64,000 nt of DNA from Cyanobium sp. NIES-981. Lineage in GTDB: Bacteria; Cyanobacteriota; Cyanobacteriia; PCC-6307; Cyanobiaceae. Location: NCBI RefSeq assembly GCF_900088535.1, contig NZ_LT578417.1:1674001-1738000 (forward strand). Direction: 5' to 3'. Made by a program: the position numbers and the translations under genes. This document shows, piece after piece, positions 18,708 to 28,893 of the stretch. The notes beneath the pieces are model-generated. The model made no database searches and was not told the origin of the DNA. It worked only from the letters and a program-made list of their open reading frames with translations. Position 1 is the stretch's first letter, and each line of letters opens with the position of its first letter.

Positions 18708-19355
18708 ATGGGTGAACTGGCCGTCAGGGAGCTGCCTCTCTTCCCTCTGCCTGATGTGGTGCTCTTCCCCCAGGAAGTGCTGCCGCTGCACATCTTCGAG
18801 CCCCGCTACCGGATGCTGCTGCAGACGGTGATGGCCGAGGACCGGCGCTTCGGCGTGGTGCGCTGGGATCCCAAGGCCCAGACCATGGCCAGCATCGGCT
18901 GCTGTGCGGAGATCATCCACTGCCAGACCCAGGACGACGATCGCAGCAACATCGTCACGATGGGGCAGCAGCGTTTCCGGGTGCTCGACATCGTGCGGGA
19001 GGCCCCTTACCGGGTGGGCCTGGTGAGCTGGATCGAGGACGCCGTGCCCGAGTCCCCCGAGGACCTGGAAACCCTGGCCGTCTCGGTGAACCAGGCCCTC
19101 CACGATGTTGTGGAGCTGACCGCCAAGCTGGTCGGCAAGCCCGCCACCCTGCCGAACGACCTGCCCGACCTGCCGCGGGAGCTCTCCTTCTGGATCGCCT
19201 CCCACCTGGGTGGACCCGTCGCCGATCACCAGCAGGCTCTGCTGGAACTCACCGACACCGCCGCTCGGCTGCAACAGGAATTCGACCTGCTCGACCAGAC
19301 CCGACGTCAGCTGGCCGCCCGCACCGTCCTGAAGGACACCTTCCAACCCCAGTAA
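18708..19355 (+). CDS. LON peptidase substrate-binding domain protein
   Basis: 215 residues matching the stand-alone N-terminal (substrate-binding) domain of Lon, without ATPase or peptidase parts: LPLFPLPDVVLFPQEVLPLHIFEPRYR near the N-terminus, then RFGVVRWDP and ITM-type QQRFRVLD blocks. Such free LON-domain proteins are common next to ribosomal genes in cyanobacteria; their partner is unknown and a substrate-recruiting role is inference. Good ATG at 18708, about 100 nt after rpsJ. Confidence 0.88.
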   Translation: MGELAVRELPLFPLPDVVLFPQEVLPLHIFEPRYRMLLQTVMAEDRRFGVVRWDPKAQTMASIGCCAEIIHCQTQDDDRSNIVTMGQQRFRVLDIVREAPYRVGLVSWIEDAVPESPEDLETLAVSVNQALHDVVELTAKLVGKPATLPNDLPDLPRELSFWIASHLGGPVADHQQALLELTDTAARLQQEFDLLDQTRRQLAARTVLKDTFQPQ

Positions 19356-19380
19356 CGCCTCCTCCCGTCCAGACACGCCC

Positions 19381-20343
19381 ATGCCCCCATTCAGCTGGCC
19401 TCTGGCTGCAGCCCTGGCTGTAGCCGGCGGATCAGCGGCAGCCCTGTGGTTGCGACGCAATCGCCGCTACCGGGACTCGGCCAGCGTGGCCGCCGCCTAC
19501 GACCGCTGGACCCAGGATGCCCTGTTGGAGAGGCTCTGGGGTGAGCACATCCACCTCGGCCACTATGGCGATCCACCCGCCAGGGCAGGCCGCCGCGACT
19601 TCCGCCGGGCCAAGGAGGACTTTGTGCACGAGCTCGTGCGCTGGAGCGGGCTCGAGCGGCTGCCACGCGGCAGCAAGGTGCTCGATGTGGGCTGCGGCAT
19701 CGGCGGCAGTGCACGGATTCTGGCGCGTGACTACGGCTTCGATGTGCTCGGCATCAGCATCAGCCCCGTCCAGATCGCCCGGGCCCGGGAACTCACACCA
19801 GCCGATCTGGCCAGCCACTGCCGCTTCGCCGTCATGGACGCCATGGCCCTGGAGGTGGGGGACGGCAGTTTCGATGCCGTCTGGAGCGTGGAGGCCTGTC
19901 CCCACATGCCCGACAAGCAGGGGTATGCCGATGAACTGTTGCGATGCCTGCGGCCGGGCGGGCTGCTGGCCGTGGCCGACTGGAACCGGCGCGATCCACG
20001 GGACGGCGCCATGTCCGCCAGGGAGCGCTGGGTGATGCGCCAGCTCCTGGAGCAGTGGGCCCACCCCGAGTTCGCCAGCATCCGCTCGCTGGAGGCCAAC
20101 TTCAACGACAGTCGCTGGGCCGGCGGCCTGGCCGTGGAGACGGCGGACTGGACGCGGGCCACCCTGCCCTCCTGGCTGGATTCGATCCTGGAAGGGGTGC
20201 GCAGGCCCGGAGCGATCCTCGGCCTTGGCCCCGCGGCCGTGCTGCAGGGGCTGAGGGAGACCCCCACCATCCTGCTGATGCACTGGGCCTTCGCCACCGG
20301 CCTGATGCAGTTCGGAGTGTTCCGGGGCCGCAAGCCGGCCTGA
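19381..20343 (+). CDS. MPBQ/MSBQ methyltransferase-like protein (tocopherol / plastoquinone pathway)
   Basis: 320 residues with an N-terminal membrane helix (about 5-25) and a class I SAM methyltransferase core: VLDVGCGIGGSARIL near residue 100 is the SAM site. GEHIHLGHYGDPP, VWSVEACPHMPDK and VVADWN-type (here AVADWNRRDPRDG) stretches are shared with cyanobacterial 2-methyl-6-phytylbenzoquinol methyltransferase (Sll0418 type), including the membrane anchor. That enzyme methylates the head group of tocopherol precursors in membranes. The gene is 25 nt after the LON-domain gene and probably co-transcribed. A role on another prenyl-quinone cannot be excluded. Confidence 0.82.
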   Translation: MPPFSWPLAAALAVAGGSAAALWLRRNRRYRDSASVAAAYDRWTQDALLERLWGEHIHLGHYGDPPARAGRRDFRRAKEDFVHELVRWSGLERLPRGSKVLDVGCGIGGSARILARDYGFDVLGISISPVQIARARELTPADLASHCRFAVMDAMALEVGDGSFDAVWSVEACPHMPDKQGYADELLRCLRPGGLLAVADWNRRDPRDGAMSARERWVMRQLLEQWAHPEFASIRSLEANFNDSRWAGGLAVETADWTRATLPSWLDSILEGVRRPGAILGLGPAAVLQGLRETPTILLMHWAFATGLMQFGVFRGRKPA

Positions 20344-20364
20344 CTCCACAGAGCCGGAGAGGGA

Positions 20365-21198
20365 TCAGCCGGCGCCCTGGTGGCTGATCGGGTAGGCCCC
20401 GAACAGGGCGAGGTGTTCGCACAGGGGAGCCAGATCCCCCAGGGCTCCCTCCAGCACCTCGGGCGCATCCGGAAGCTCCAGATCCACGAAGAAGATGTAC
20501 TCGCCCATTTCCCGCTTGGATGGGCGCGATTCGATCCGGCTCATGTTCAGACCACGCCGGGCGAAGCAGCCCAGCGCCTCAAGCAGGGCGCCCGGCTGGT
20601 TCGAATGCAGCGAGAAGGCCAGGCTGGCCAGGGTGCCGGTGTGGGCGCGAATGCCGCGGCGCAGCAGCAGAAAGCGGGTGCAGTTGCCCGCTACATCGTT
20701 CACCGGATAGGCCAGCACCGTGAGGCCATGCTCCTCGGCGGCCTGGCGTGAGGCGATGGCGGCACGGAAACGGCTGCCCGCCACCATGCGGGCCGCATCC
20801 GCCGTGGAGCTGGTGGGCAGCTGCAGGGCCTTCGGCAGGTTGTCGGCCAGCCACTGGCTGCACTGGGCGAGAGCCTGGGGATGGGACAGCACCTCGCTGA
20901 TGCCCGCGATCGGGCCGGATCCCACCAACGCATGGCGCACCGGCAGCACCAGGGCCCGGGCCACCGCGAGGTCGGGGTGCTCCCAGAGGGCATCGAGGCA
21001 GGTGGTGACGCCCCCCTCCACGGAGTTTTCCACCGGCACCACGGCCGCATCGCAATCCCCCTGGGCCAGGGCCTGCACCACGGCACGGATCCCCAGCTGC
21101 GGCACCAGCTCCGCATCGGCCAGGCCCTCCAGCGCGATCAGCTGCTGGGCAGCCTGCTCCCCGTAGGTACCGGCCGGACCGAGAAAGGCAACGCGCAT
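20365..21198 (-). CDS. pheA: Prephenate dehydratase
   Basis: Converts prephenate to phenylpyruvate in phenylalanine synthesis. 277 residues: the catalytic PDT domain (MRVAFLGPAGTYGEQAA, VPVENSVEGGV, and the catalytic NCTRFLLL with Thr-Arg-Phe) is followed by an ACT domain (about 195-270) with the ESRPSKREMGEY feedback-binding motif. Mono-functional, with no chorismate mutase domain, as usual in cyanobacteria. Regulation by Phe through the ACT domain is known for the family. Convergent with the methyltransferase gene (21 nt apart) and divergent from the DUF1997 gene. Confidence 0.96.
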   Translation of the reverse strand: MRVAFLGPAGTYGEQAAQQLIALEGLADAELVPQLGIRAVVQALAQGDCDAAVVPVENSVEGGVTTCLDALWEHPDLAVARALVLPVRHALVGSGPIAGISEVLSHPQALAQCSQWLADNLPKALQLPTSSTADAARMVAGSRFRAAIASRQAAEEHGLTVLAYPVNDVAGNCTRFLLLRRGIRAHTGTLASLAFSLHSNQPGALLEALGCFARRGLNMSRIESRPSKREMGEYIFFVDLELPDAPEVLEGALGDLAPLCEHLALFGAYPISHQGAG

Positions 21199-21266
21199 CA
21201 GAACCTTCTACAGAACTGGAGCCCCAGGGGCGACCGATAGGATCATGCCGCGCCGGCCCTCAGGCG

Positions 21267-21779
21267 ATGCCCCTGGCCTTCCGTGCCAGTCAGCAACTGC
21301 AACTTGGCGTTTGCCACCAGAAGGACAGGTTGGTCAGGTATCTGGCCGAAGAGGAGCGCGTGGTCAAGGCCCTGCTGGATCCCTCCCAGCTCGAGCGGCT
21401 GGCGCCGGGCCGCTACCGCTACGCCGTGAGCCATCTTGAGGTGTTTCAGCTGAAGATCCAGCCGGTGGTCGAGCTGCACACCCGCCTCGAGCCGGGCAGG
21501 CTGGAGCTCGAGGCCAGTGATTGCCAGCTGGAAGGGCTAGGCCTGGTGGACGATTTTCAGCTGCAGCTGGGCTCCTGGCTGGTGGCCGGCGATGAGGGGC
21601 TGGAAGGGGAGGCGAACCTCGCCGTGAGCGTGAGCCAGCCACCCCTGCTGCGCCTGATCCCCCCCCGGGTGCTCGAGGCCACCGGACGCTCGGTGCTGGC
21701 GGGGATCCTGCGGAGCATCAAGGGGCGGGTGGGCCAGCAGCTGGTGGCCGACTTCGAGTGCTGGTGCCAGGAGCACTGA
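21267..21779 (+). CDS. DUF1997 family protein
   Basis: 170 residues, conserved in cyanobacteria and plastids; no enzymatic motif. [15 protein letters not shown] opens a mostly beta-strand protein ([36 protein letters not shown]) resembling small lipid- or SRPBCC-like folds, which is an inference from strand pattern. Its 3' end overlaps the convergent rnhB by 62 nt. ATG at 21267 is preceded by GCGATGC, and the spacer to divergent pheA is only 68 nt, so promoters must be shared or overlap. Confidence 0.83.
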   Translation: MPLAFRASQQLQLGVCHQKDRLVRYLAEEERVVKALLDPSQLERLAPGRYRYAVSHLEVFQLKIQPVVELHTRLEPGRLELEASDCQLEGLGLVDDFQLQLGSWLVAGDEGLEGEANLAVSVSQPPLLRLIPPRVLEATGRSVLAGILRSIKGRVGQQLVADFECWCQEH

Positions 21780-22374
21780 GCAGCCTGCGGAGGAAGCTGC
21801 GGCGGTGCAGCGCCGTCGGGCCAAGCGCATGCAGGGCGGCGCGGTGCTGGGCGGTGCCGTAGCCGGCATGACGCTCGAGGCCATAGCCCGGGAAACGGGC
21901 GGCCAGGGCCTGGATCAGCTGGTCCCGGGCCTGCTTGGCCAACACGCTGGCGGCTGCGATGGCGGCGTTGCGGCTGTCACCCCGCACCAGCGTGGCCTGG
22001 TCACCCGGCCAACCCCGCAGGGGCAGCACACCGTCAACCAGGAGCAGGGCAGGGGGCCGGGGCAGCTTGGCCAGGGCCCGGAGCATGGCCCGCTCGGTGG
22101 CCAGGCGTATGCCGAGGCGGTCGATCTCGGCAGCGGAGGCCTGGCCCAGAGCCCAGGCCTGAGCGGCCTGGTGGATCCGCGGCACGAGGGCCGCCCGGCG
22201 GCTGGGGCTGAGCTTCTTGCTGTCGGTCAACCCCTGGGCGGACAGCGCGGCGGCCGCATCTGCCCCGAGCACCACGGCTGCCGCGAACACCGGGCCGAAC
22301 AGGCAGCCCCGGCCGACCTCGTCCACGCCGGCACAGGAGGCCGGATCCCGGCCCAGCCAGGGGTCATCGGCCAA
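21718..22374 (-). CDS. rnhB: Ribonuclease HII
   Basis: Removes ribonucleotides misincorporated in DNA and RNA-DNA hybrids. 218 residues; acidic active-site motifs [15 protein letters not shown] (Asp-Glu-Gly), LLVDGVLPL and the [10 protein letters not shown] block with downstream Asp/His are visible. ATG at 22374 lies 5 nt beyond the rne stop codon, so rne and rnhB are an operon linking two RNA-cleaving enzymes. The C-terminal 20 or so residues are low-complexity Pro/Arg/Ser, in the part overlapping the convergent DUF1997 gene. Confidence 0.95.
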   Translation of the reverse strand: MADDPWLGRDPASCAGVDEVGRGCLFGPVFAAAVVLGADAAAALSAQGLTDSKKLSPSRRAALVPRIHQAAQAWALGQASAAEIDRLGIRLATERAMLRALAKLPRPPALLLVDGVLPLRGWPGDQATLVRGDSRNAAIAAASVLAKQARDQLIQALAARFPGYGLERHAGYGTAQHRAALHALGPTALHRRSFLRRLLSAPGTSTRSRPPAAGPPAP

Positions 22375-22379
22375 GGAGT

Positions 22380-24431
22380 TCAGACGGCCGCAGACGAACG
22401 GCGCCGACGGCGGCGGGGTTCCCCGTCCTCCGGCAGGGCTTGGCTGCTGACGGCAGTGGCGGCGCTCGCCGCGGGAACCGGTGCTGCCACGGGCTCATCC
22501 CGCCGGGTCGGCACCGAGACCGTGACCACCGTCTCGGTGCTGAGCTGAGCCGGCAGCGGGGTGATGTCCACCGGCGCGGGGGCAGGGGAGGCTGATCTGC
22601 CCCGGCGTGCCGTGCGCGTCGGGGTGCCGGCAGCCTCGCCGCGGCTGACACCATTCGCCAGGCTCGCGGCCGCGGTGAGCGGGGATTCCGCCGCGGCCTG
22701 GGGCGCCTCGCCGCTGCCTTCGGCCACCGCCTGCCCTTGACTGCCGCCGCGACCACCTCGGCCCCGGCGCCGGCGCGAGCCGCTGCTGGCCAGCTCCTGC
22801 CGTGCTTCCTCGCGCACAGCCTCGGGGTCCACCCCGGGCCGCACGACCCGCACCACGGCGGTGTCGGAGGCAGGAGGAGCCTCCAGCAGGAGGACCGGAC
22901 TCAGACCCAGCCAGCCATAGACCGCTTCCTGGTCCGCATCCATCGGCACCGTGAGCACCTCAGGCTCAGGGCGGCGGGGAGCGTCCTGGCTGGGCCGGGC
23001 CCCGTCCTCCTGATCCTGGTCCAGCAGCGGCGCCACGGGAACGAACACGGCGGAGTCCCCGGATTCCACCGAGGATCTGCCGCCCCGTCCCCCGCGCCGG
23101 CGCCTGGAGCCGCCGGACTCGGCCGCGGCGGAGGGTGCGGCGACCTCGGCACGGGCCGCGGCCGCTGAACGCACCAGGCCACCCGCACTGGCCAGGGGCT
23201 GAAGGCTGTCCCGCCCGGGGAGCACCGCCACGTGGCCAAGCCCCCCGCAACTGGGACAGGCGCGGCCGAAGAGTTCGTAGATGTTCTGCCCCTGCCGCTT
23301 GCGGGTCAGCTCCACCAGGCCCAGTTCCGTGAGCTGGGCGATCTGGGGACGGGCCGCGTCGTCGCGCACGGCCTGGGTGAAATGCTCCAGCACCTGGAGC
23401 TGATCCCGGCGCGATTCCATGTCGATGAAATCGATCACCACCACACCGCCGATGTTGCGGAGCTTGAGTTGGCGGGCGATCTCGACGGCGGCCTCGCAGT
23501 TGGTCCACAGCACCGTCTCGCGGGCGTTCGCCGAGCGGGTGAACGACCCCGAGTTGACGTCGATCACGGTGAGCGCCTCCGTGGGCTCGATGATCACGTA
23601 GCCGCCCGAGGGCAGATCCACCCGGGGCTTGAGGGCATCGTGAATCGCGGCGCTGACCTTGTAGGCCTCGAGGATGTCGGTGGGGGCGTCATGGGCCTCC
23701 ACCAGCACGTTGCCGTGGTCGGCGCCGAGGAAGGCCTTCGCCCGCGACACCCCTTCCGGACTGTCGACCACGACCCGCACCAGATCCTGGCTGTAGAGAT
23801 CGCGGAGGATGCGGTGGATGAAGTCCTCGTCCCGGTTGAGCAGCACCGGCGGGGAAGCCGTCTCGGCCGCGGCCTGGATGGCCTCCCATTGGCGCAGCAG
23901 CGACTCGAGATCCTCGATCAGCAGGTCCTCACCCACCCCCTCGGCCTCGGTGCGCACCAGCAGCCCCGCCCCGGGAGGCTTGATCAGCACACCCAGGGCC
24001 CGCAGGCGGTTGCGCTCATTGTCGCCATTCACCCGGCGGGAGATCGTGACACCCTGGCCATGGGGCTGCAGCACCAGATACCGCCCCGGCAGGGCCAGGT
24101 TGCCGGTGAGACGCGGACCCTTGGTGCCGGTGGGCTCCTTCATCACCTGCACCAGCACCTTCTGCCTCGGTTCGAGCAGTTCGGTGATGCCGGCTGCTCC
24201 CTTGCGCAGCCTTAAGGGGCCGAGATCTGTGATGTGGATGAACCCGTTCTTCTCGCTCTCGCCGATATTGACGAAGGCCGCATCGATGCCCGGCAGCACG
24301 TTCTCGACGGTGCCGAGGTAGACATCACCGATCTGGTAGCGGCCCTGGGCCACGATCAACTCATCAACACGTTCGTCGTTGAGCACTGCAGCGATCCGCA
24401 GTTGCTCGGCTATGACGATCTGCTGGGGCAT
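22380..24431 (-). CDS. rne: Ribonuclease E/G family
   Basis: Endoribonuclease for mRNA decay and rRNA/tRNA processing. 683 residues: N-terminal S1 domain ([21 protein letters not shown]), RNase H-like and DNase I-like catalytic region ([21 protein letters not shown] with the catalytic Asp residues), then the Zn-link CPSCGGLGH near residue 400. A long, poorly conserved Arg/Gly/Ser-rich tail ends with [13 protein letters not shown]. The terminal RRRRRRSSA matches the short motif reported in cyanobacterial RNase E to recruit polynucleotide phosphorylase. Preceded by a 353-nt structured leader and followed by rnhB. Confidence 0.97.
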   Translation of the reverse strand: MPQQIVIAEQLRIAAVLNDERVDELIVAQGRYQIGDVYLGTVENVLPGIDAAFVNIGESEKNGFIHITDLGPLRLRKGAAGITELLEPRQKVLVQVMKEPTGTKGPRLTGNLALPGRYLVLQPHGQGVTISRRVNGDNERNRLRALGVLIKPPGAGLLVRTEAEGVGEDLLIEDLESLLRQWEAIQAAAETASPPVLLNRDEDFIHRILRDLYSQDLVRVVVDSPEGVSRAKAFLGADHGNVLVEAHDAPTDILEAYKVSAAIHDALKPRVDLPSGGYVIIEPTEALTVIDVNSGSFTRSANARETVLWTNCEAAVEIARQLKLRNIGGVVVIDFIDMESRRDQLQVLEHFTQAVRDDAARPQIAQLTELGLVELTRKRQGQNIYELFGRACPSCGGLGHVAVLPGRDSLQPLASAGGLVRSAAAARAEVAAPSAAAESGGSRRRRGGRGGRSSVESGDSAVFVPVAPLLDQDQEDGARPSQDAPRRPEPEVLTVPMDADQEAVYGWLGLSPVLLLEAPPASDTAVVRVVRPGVDPEAVREEARQELASSGSRRRRGRGGRGGSQGQAVAEGSGEAPQAAAESPLTAAASLANGVSRGEAAGTPTRTARRGRSASPAPAPVDITPLPAQLSTETVVTVSVPTRRDEPVAAPVPAASAATAVSSQALPEDGEPRRRRRRSSAAV

Positions 24432-24784
24432 GGGGTAAGAGGTGGCCCCGCGTGGGACCCTGCCAGAGGATGAAGCAGACCGGGAGGCCGAAAGCTGGCC
24501 TGCCGGAAGGCGATGGAAAGAATGTCGTGATCGGAACAGGCCAGGCCGTTTCCGGGAGTGCTGCTCGCAATGCTGCTGGAATCTGACCGCGCATCGAGCC
24601 GCGGAGTGCTTTCAGGACGCAGGGAACTGGAAAGCGCTGTGGGCGATTTCCAGAGCGGGGAACTCTGGAGCAGAGGGGCCAACGGAGGTGGCTGCCGGCT
24701 GCGGTCTGCGCTGGAAAAGCTCTGTGCGCTGCGAAAACGCCGCGGAAGCTTGCAGGCAAACGGCCTGATCGCCTTGGCTGAAAA
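24432..24784 (-). promoter_or_regulatory. Structured leader region upstream of rne
   Basis: 353 nt separate the radical SAM gene stop from the rne ATG and contain no convincing gene. Visible dyads: CCGG-AGGCC / GGCCT-CCGG (24480-24506, one mismatch), CTGGAAA / TTTCCAG (24627-24633, 24647-24653) and CCAGAG / CTCTGG (24650-24655, 24663-24668). The last two share 24650-24653 and cannot form together. rne autoregulates through its 5' leader in other bacteria, so this is a candidate regulatory leader; promoter position is not resolved. Confidence 0.4.
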
Positions 24785-27493
24785 TTAGCATGCGTCGTCC
24801 GTGCCCCGGTCAGGCTCGCGCAGGGTGAGGGCCAGCCGCTGCCTCGCGCCGCACACGAGGGGAACGTCCAGCACCTCGCCCAGCCAGTGGGCCAGCTGCT
24901 CGGGCCTGATGCTGCGGCCGCTCGCATCGATGGCCGCCTCCAGCTCCAGCTCCACCGGGCCGTCCTGCGGACGGTCGCCAGGGCACGCCGGCCGCTGACG
25001 CAGGCGGCGAAGGGCCGGGCGGCACTCGCGGCTGCGGGGACGGCCCTTCTTGTCGCGGTCATGCCAGGGGAGGGAGTCGGCCGCCAGCAGCGAGGCGATC
25101 GCCTGGGGCCAGCTCTCGACGCAGGGCACGAGTGCTCCCGGCGCCGGGCGCAGCTCCAGGCGCCAGTGGGCCGCCTCCAGTTCCTGGGAGAGGCTGGGGC
25201 CGAAGCTGGGAACGGCCGCCACCGAAAGCAGCTGAAATTCAGCCGGCACCTGCTCCTGCAGCCGGTGCCGAGCCTCGGCGGGATCCAGCACCTCGGTGAA
25301 CTCCAGATCCATCCATTCCCCGAGACCCTCCACCCCCAGGGGCAGGGGCAGCGCCAGCTGCAGCCGTGGCAGGGGGTGGAAACCGCCGGTGAAGCTCACC
25401 GGCAGCCCCGAGCGGCGCAGCGCCCGCTCCAGCAGGCGCAGGGTGTCCAAGTGGCTGATCAAGGCCAGGGAGCCGGTTTTGGCGAAGCCGAGGCGCAGCC
25501 GCTGCACCCGCTCACTGCCGGGGGGCCTCTGGGGCAGCTGGGCCGGCACCACAGGGGCGGGGATCACCACGTTGTGGCCCAGCTCGGGGCCGCAGACGCC
25601 ACAGCTGCTGCATCCGTCGAAGGAGCAGTCGGGCACCACCGTCGCCACCAGGGCCCGCTGCAGATCCTCGGCCAGCCAGAGCTTGTCGACCCCGGAATCA
25701 ACGTGATCCCAGGGCAGGCTCTGGCGGCAGAAACCGGCGAGATCGTCGGCGCTGAGGGCTTCAGCCGCACTCCAGGCGCCCATCTCCAGGGCCCGGTACC
25801 GGCCCCCCAGCCCGGCCGCCTCGATCGCCCCGGTCCAGGCGGTGTAGGTGCGGTCGGCCGACTCGAACCAGGCATCGAGGCCCGCACCGGCGCGCCAGGC
25901 GGCCTCGATCACCGGCGCCAGGCGGCGGTCGCCCCGGCCCACGAAGTCCTCCACGGCGGAGAGGCGCACGTCGGTGAAGTTCGTCTTGATGCCGCGCAGC
26001 TGGCGCAGGGCCTGCCGCAGCAGCCCCTGGCGCCGTCGCAACTCCTCGGTGGACACGCTGTGCCACTGGAACGGCGTGTGGGGCTTGGGGGTGAAGTTGC
26101 TGATGGTGAGATTCAGCTCCAGCCGCCCCAGATCGCGGCACTGCTCCTGCAGCCGGCGGCAGGTGTCGGCGATGCCCAGCACATCGGCATCGGTTTCTCC
26201 GGGCAGGCCCACCATGAAGTAGAGCTTCACCTTGCGGTAGCCGCTCTCCATCGCCGTGCGGATGCCGCGCAGCAGGTCGGCATCGGTGAGGCCCTTGTTC
26301 ACGATGTCGCGCAGCCGCTGGGTGCCGGCCTCCGGCGCGAAGGTGAGCCCGGCCCTGCGGGTGCCGCCGAGGATGTGGGCGATGTCCGCATCGAAGCGGT
26401 CCACCCGCTGGCTCGGCAGGGTGAGGCTCACGTTCCGGTCGGCGAGGCGGTTGCGCAGCTCCACGCCCACCGCCGGCAGGGCCAGGTAGTCGGAGCAGCT
26501 CAGGGAGAGGAGGGAGAAATCGGCATAGCCGGTGCGGCGCATCCCCTCCTCCACCGCCTCGATCACCGCCTCCGGCTCCACGTCCCGGGCCGGACGGGTG
26601 AGCATGCCGGGCTGGCAGAAGCGGCAGCCGCGGGTGCAGCCCCGCCGGATCTCCACCGTGAGCCGGTCGTGCACCGTCTCGATATGGGGCACCAGCCCCA
26701 TGGCGTAGTGGGGCATGGGCGTGGCGGTGCGGCGCTGGATGCGGCGCGGCAGGCCTGGCTCCAGCGGCTCGATCGTGACCCCATCGGCACCCGGGCCATA
26801 GAGGGCGGGCACGTAGACCCCCGGCACCTGGGCCAGATCCCGCAGGGTGTCGCGGCGGCTGAGGCCGGCGGCCTTGGCCTCGGCCACCACCAGGCCGATT
26901 TCGGGCAGCAGCTCCTCGCCATCGCCCAGGGCGATGAAGTCGAAGAAGGCCGCGAAGGGCTCGGGGTTGCTGGTGGCGGTGGGGCCGCCGGCGAAGATCA
27001 GCGGCGGCGCCTCGGGGTGGGCCAGCGGCAGATCACCGCGCCGGTCGGCCCGCAGGGACAACCGGGCCAGATCCAGCATCTCCAGGATGTTGGTGCCGCC
27101 GAGCTCGTAGCTGAGGCTGAAGCCGAGGATGTCGAAGGCCGCCAGCGGACGCCGGCTCTCCACGGCGAACAGAGGCAGCGCGCGCTCCCGCAGCCGGGCG
27201 GCCAGATCGGGGGCCGGCAGGTAGGCGCGGTCGCAGAGCTGGCCGGGCAGGGCGTTGAGGATCGAATAGAGGAGGACGTGGCCGAGATTGCTGGCCCCCA
27301 CCTCGTAGACCTCGGGGTAGGTGAGGGCCCAGCGCACGGCGGCGGCCTGCCAGTCGCGCGGCTCCACGCCCAGCTCATTGCCGAGGTAGCGGGCGGGCTT
27401 GCTGATCGTGAGGTCGATCAGGGCCCCGAAGTCGATGGGGGCAGCGGGGGTGGGGGCAGCGGCGCTGACCGCGGGGGAAGCAGCGAGGGTCAC
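24785..27493 (-). CDS. B12-binding-type radical SAM protein fused to DUF2344 module
   Basis: About 900 residues. I prefer GTG at 27491-27493 (VTLAASPAV), because the longer ATG frame at 27592 crosses the start of divergent dapL. N-terminal radical SAM part of the TIGR03960 type with the cluster motif RGCTRGCRFCQPG. A second cysteine patch CSFDGCSSCGVCG precedes a C-terminal DUF2344 / TIGR03936 module (about the last 240 residues; LGFAKTGSLALISHLDTLRLLERA). The reaction is not established. In other bacteria the two modules are separate adjacent genes beside RNase G/E genes, as here, so a link to RNA or tRNA metabolism is an inference from context. Confidence 0.87.
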   Translation of the reverse strand: MTLAASPAVSAAAPTPAAPIDFGALIDLTISKPARYLGNELGVEPRDWQAAAVRWALTYPEVYEVGASNLGHVLLYSILNALPGQLCDRAYLPAPDLAARLRERALPLFAVESRRPLAAFDILGFSLSYELGGTNILEMLDLARLSLRADRRGDLPLAHPEAPPLIFAGGPTATSNPEPFAAFFDFIALGDGEELLPEIGLVVAEAKAAGLSRRDTLRDLAQVPGVYVPALYGPGADGVTIEPLEPGLPRRIQRRTATPMPHYAMGLVPHIETVHDRLTVEIRRGCTRGCRFCQPGMLTRPARDVEPEAVIEAVEEGMRRTGYADFSLLSLSCSDYLALPAVGVELRNRLADRNVSLTLPSQRVDRFDADIAHILGGTRRAGLTFAPEAGTQRLRDIVNKGLTDADLLRGIRTAMESGYRKVKLYFMVGLPGETDADVLGIADTCRRLQEQCRDLGRLELNLTISNFTPKPHTPFQWHSVSTEELRRRQGLLRQALRQLRGIKTNFTDVRLSAVEDFVGRGDRRLAPVIEAAWRAGAGLDAWFESADRTYTAWTGAIEAAGLGGRYRALEMGAWSAAEALSADDLAGFCRQSLPWDHVDSGVDKLWLAEDLQRALVATVVPDCSFDGCSSCGVCGPELGHNVVIPAPVVPAQLPQRPPGSERVQRLRLGFAKTGSLALISHLDTLRLLERALRRSGLPVSFTGGFHPLPRLQLALPLPLGVEGLGEWMDLEFTEVLDPAEARHRLQEQVPAEFQLLSVAAVPSFGPSLSQELEAAHWRLELRPAPGALVPCVESWPQAIASLLAADSLPWHDRDKKGRPRSRECRPALRRLRQRPACPGDRPQDGPVELELEAAIDASGRSIRPEQLAHWLGEVLDVPLVCGARQRLALTLREPDRGTDDAC

Positions 27494-27572
27494 GGCGGGG
27501 CGGCAGGCCTGCGTTGATGGTATGCAGCCCCTGCCGTAGCAGGATGCCGCCAGAGATTCGATCAGCAACCCT

Positions 27573-28799
27573 GTGGTGCAGGTCAACGGCAACTACCTCA
27601 AGCTCAAGGCGGGCTATCTGTTCCCCGAGATCGCCCGGCGGGTGAAGGCCTTCAGCGAGGCCAACCCCGAAGCCCAGATCATCCGGCTGGGCATCGGCGA
27701 TGTGACCGAGCCCCTGCCGGAGGCGTGCCGCACCGCCATGAAGGCGGCCATCGATGCGATGGGCACCCGCGAGGGCTTCCACGGCTATGGCCCCGAGCAG
27801 GGCTATCTGTGGCTGCGCGAGGCGATCGCGAAGCACGACTTCCAGGCCCGCGGCTGCCAGATCACCGCCGAGGAGATCTTCGTGTCGGATGGATCGAAGT
27901 GCGACAGCGCCAACATCCTCGACATCCTGGGGGAGGGCAACCGCATCGCCGTGACCGATCCGGTGTACCCGGTGTATGTGGACAGCAACGTGATGGCGGG
28001 CCGCACCGGCGACGCCGATGGGGCCGGCCGCTACGGCGGCCTCACCTACCTGCCGATCACGGCCGGGAACGGCTTCACCGCCCAGATCCCCACCAACAAG
28101 GTGGATCTGATCTATCTCTGCTTCCCCAACAACCCCACCGGCGCGGTGGCCACCAGGGAGCAGCTGCAGGCCTGGGTGGACTACGCCCGCGCCAACGATG
28201 CCCTGATCCTGTTCGATGCCGCCTACGAGGCCTTCATCCAGGATCCGAGCCTGCCCCACTCGATCTACGAGATCGAGGGGGCCCGGGAGTGCGCGATCGA
28301 GTTCCGCTCCTTCTCCAAGAACGCCGGTTTCACCGGCACCCGCTGCGCCCTCACCGTGGTGCCCCGCGGCCTGATGGGCACGGCGGCGGACGGCCAGCAG
28401 GTGGAGTTGTGGACCCTGTGGAACCGCCGGCAGAGCACCAAGTTCAACGGCGTGAGCTACATCGTGCAGCGGGGCGCCGAAGCGGTGTATTCCCCGGAAG
28501 GCCAGGCCCAGGTGCAGGGGCTGATCCGCTTCTACATGGAGAATGCCGCGATCATCCGCCGCGAGCTGGGCGCCGCCGGTCTCCAGGTGTACGGCGGCGA
28601 GCAGGCCCCCTACGTGTGGGTGAAGACCCCCGAGGGGGTGGATTCCTGGGGGTTCTTCGATCTGCTGCTGGGCCAGGCCCATGTGGTGGGCACCCCCGGC
28701 AGCGGCTTCGGCGCCGCCGGGGAGGGCTACTTCCGCCTTTCGGCCTTCAACAGCCGCGGGAACGTCGAGGAGGCGATGCGGCGCATCCGGGCGCTCTGA
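27573..28799 (+). CDS. dapL: LL-diaminopimelate aminotransferase
   Basis: PLP enzyme converting tetrahydrodipicolinate directly to LL-diaminopimelate, the lysine and peptidoglycan route used by cyanobacteria and plants. 408 residues from GTG at 27573 ([19 protein letters not shown]), the usual N-terminus. [13 protein letters not shown], the PLP-contact [10 protein letters not shown] and the Schiff-base lysine in [13 protein letters not shown] are visible. Starts are divergent from the radical SAM gene with about 79 nt between chosen starts. clpS and a CPBP protein follow on the same strand. Confidence 0.96.
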   Translation: MVQVNGNYLKLKAGYLFPEIARRVKAFSEANPEAQIIRLGIGDVTEPLPEACRTAMKAAIDAMGTREGFHGYGPEQGYLWLREAIAKHDFQARGCQITAEEIFVSDGSKCDSANILDILGEGNRIAVTDPVYPVYVDSNVMAGRTGDADGAGRYGGLTYLPITAGNGFTAQIPTNKVDLIYLCFPNNPTGAVATREQLQAWVDYARANDALILFDAAYEAFIQDPSLPHSIYEIEGARECAIEFRSFSKNAGFTGTRCALTVVPRGLMGTAADGQQVELWTLWNRRQSTKFNGVSYIVQRGAEAVYSPEGQAQVQGLIRFYMENAAIIRRELGAAGLQVYGGEQAPYVWVKTPEGVDSWGFFDLLLGQAHVVGTPGSGFGAAGEGYFRLSAFNSRGNVEEAMRRIRAL

Positions 28800-28893
28800 G
28801 GGGCCCCGCTCCCTCCGCTCCAGCGCAGCCGCGCCCACCCGTCCCCCACCCATCGCACGCTTCTTGAATCACGCCTTAAATAAGGAAGTCGTC

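Noticed and set aside
24442-24788. Forward open frames in the rne leader
   Set aside because: Short, Arg/Cys-rich, no motifs and opposite to the likely leader transcript.
24887-27517. Long forward open frame opposite the radical SAM gene
   Set aside because: Antisense artefact of high GC; opposite strand has radical SAM and DUF2344 motifs.
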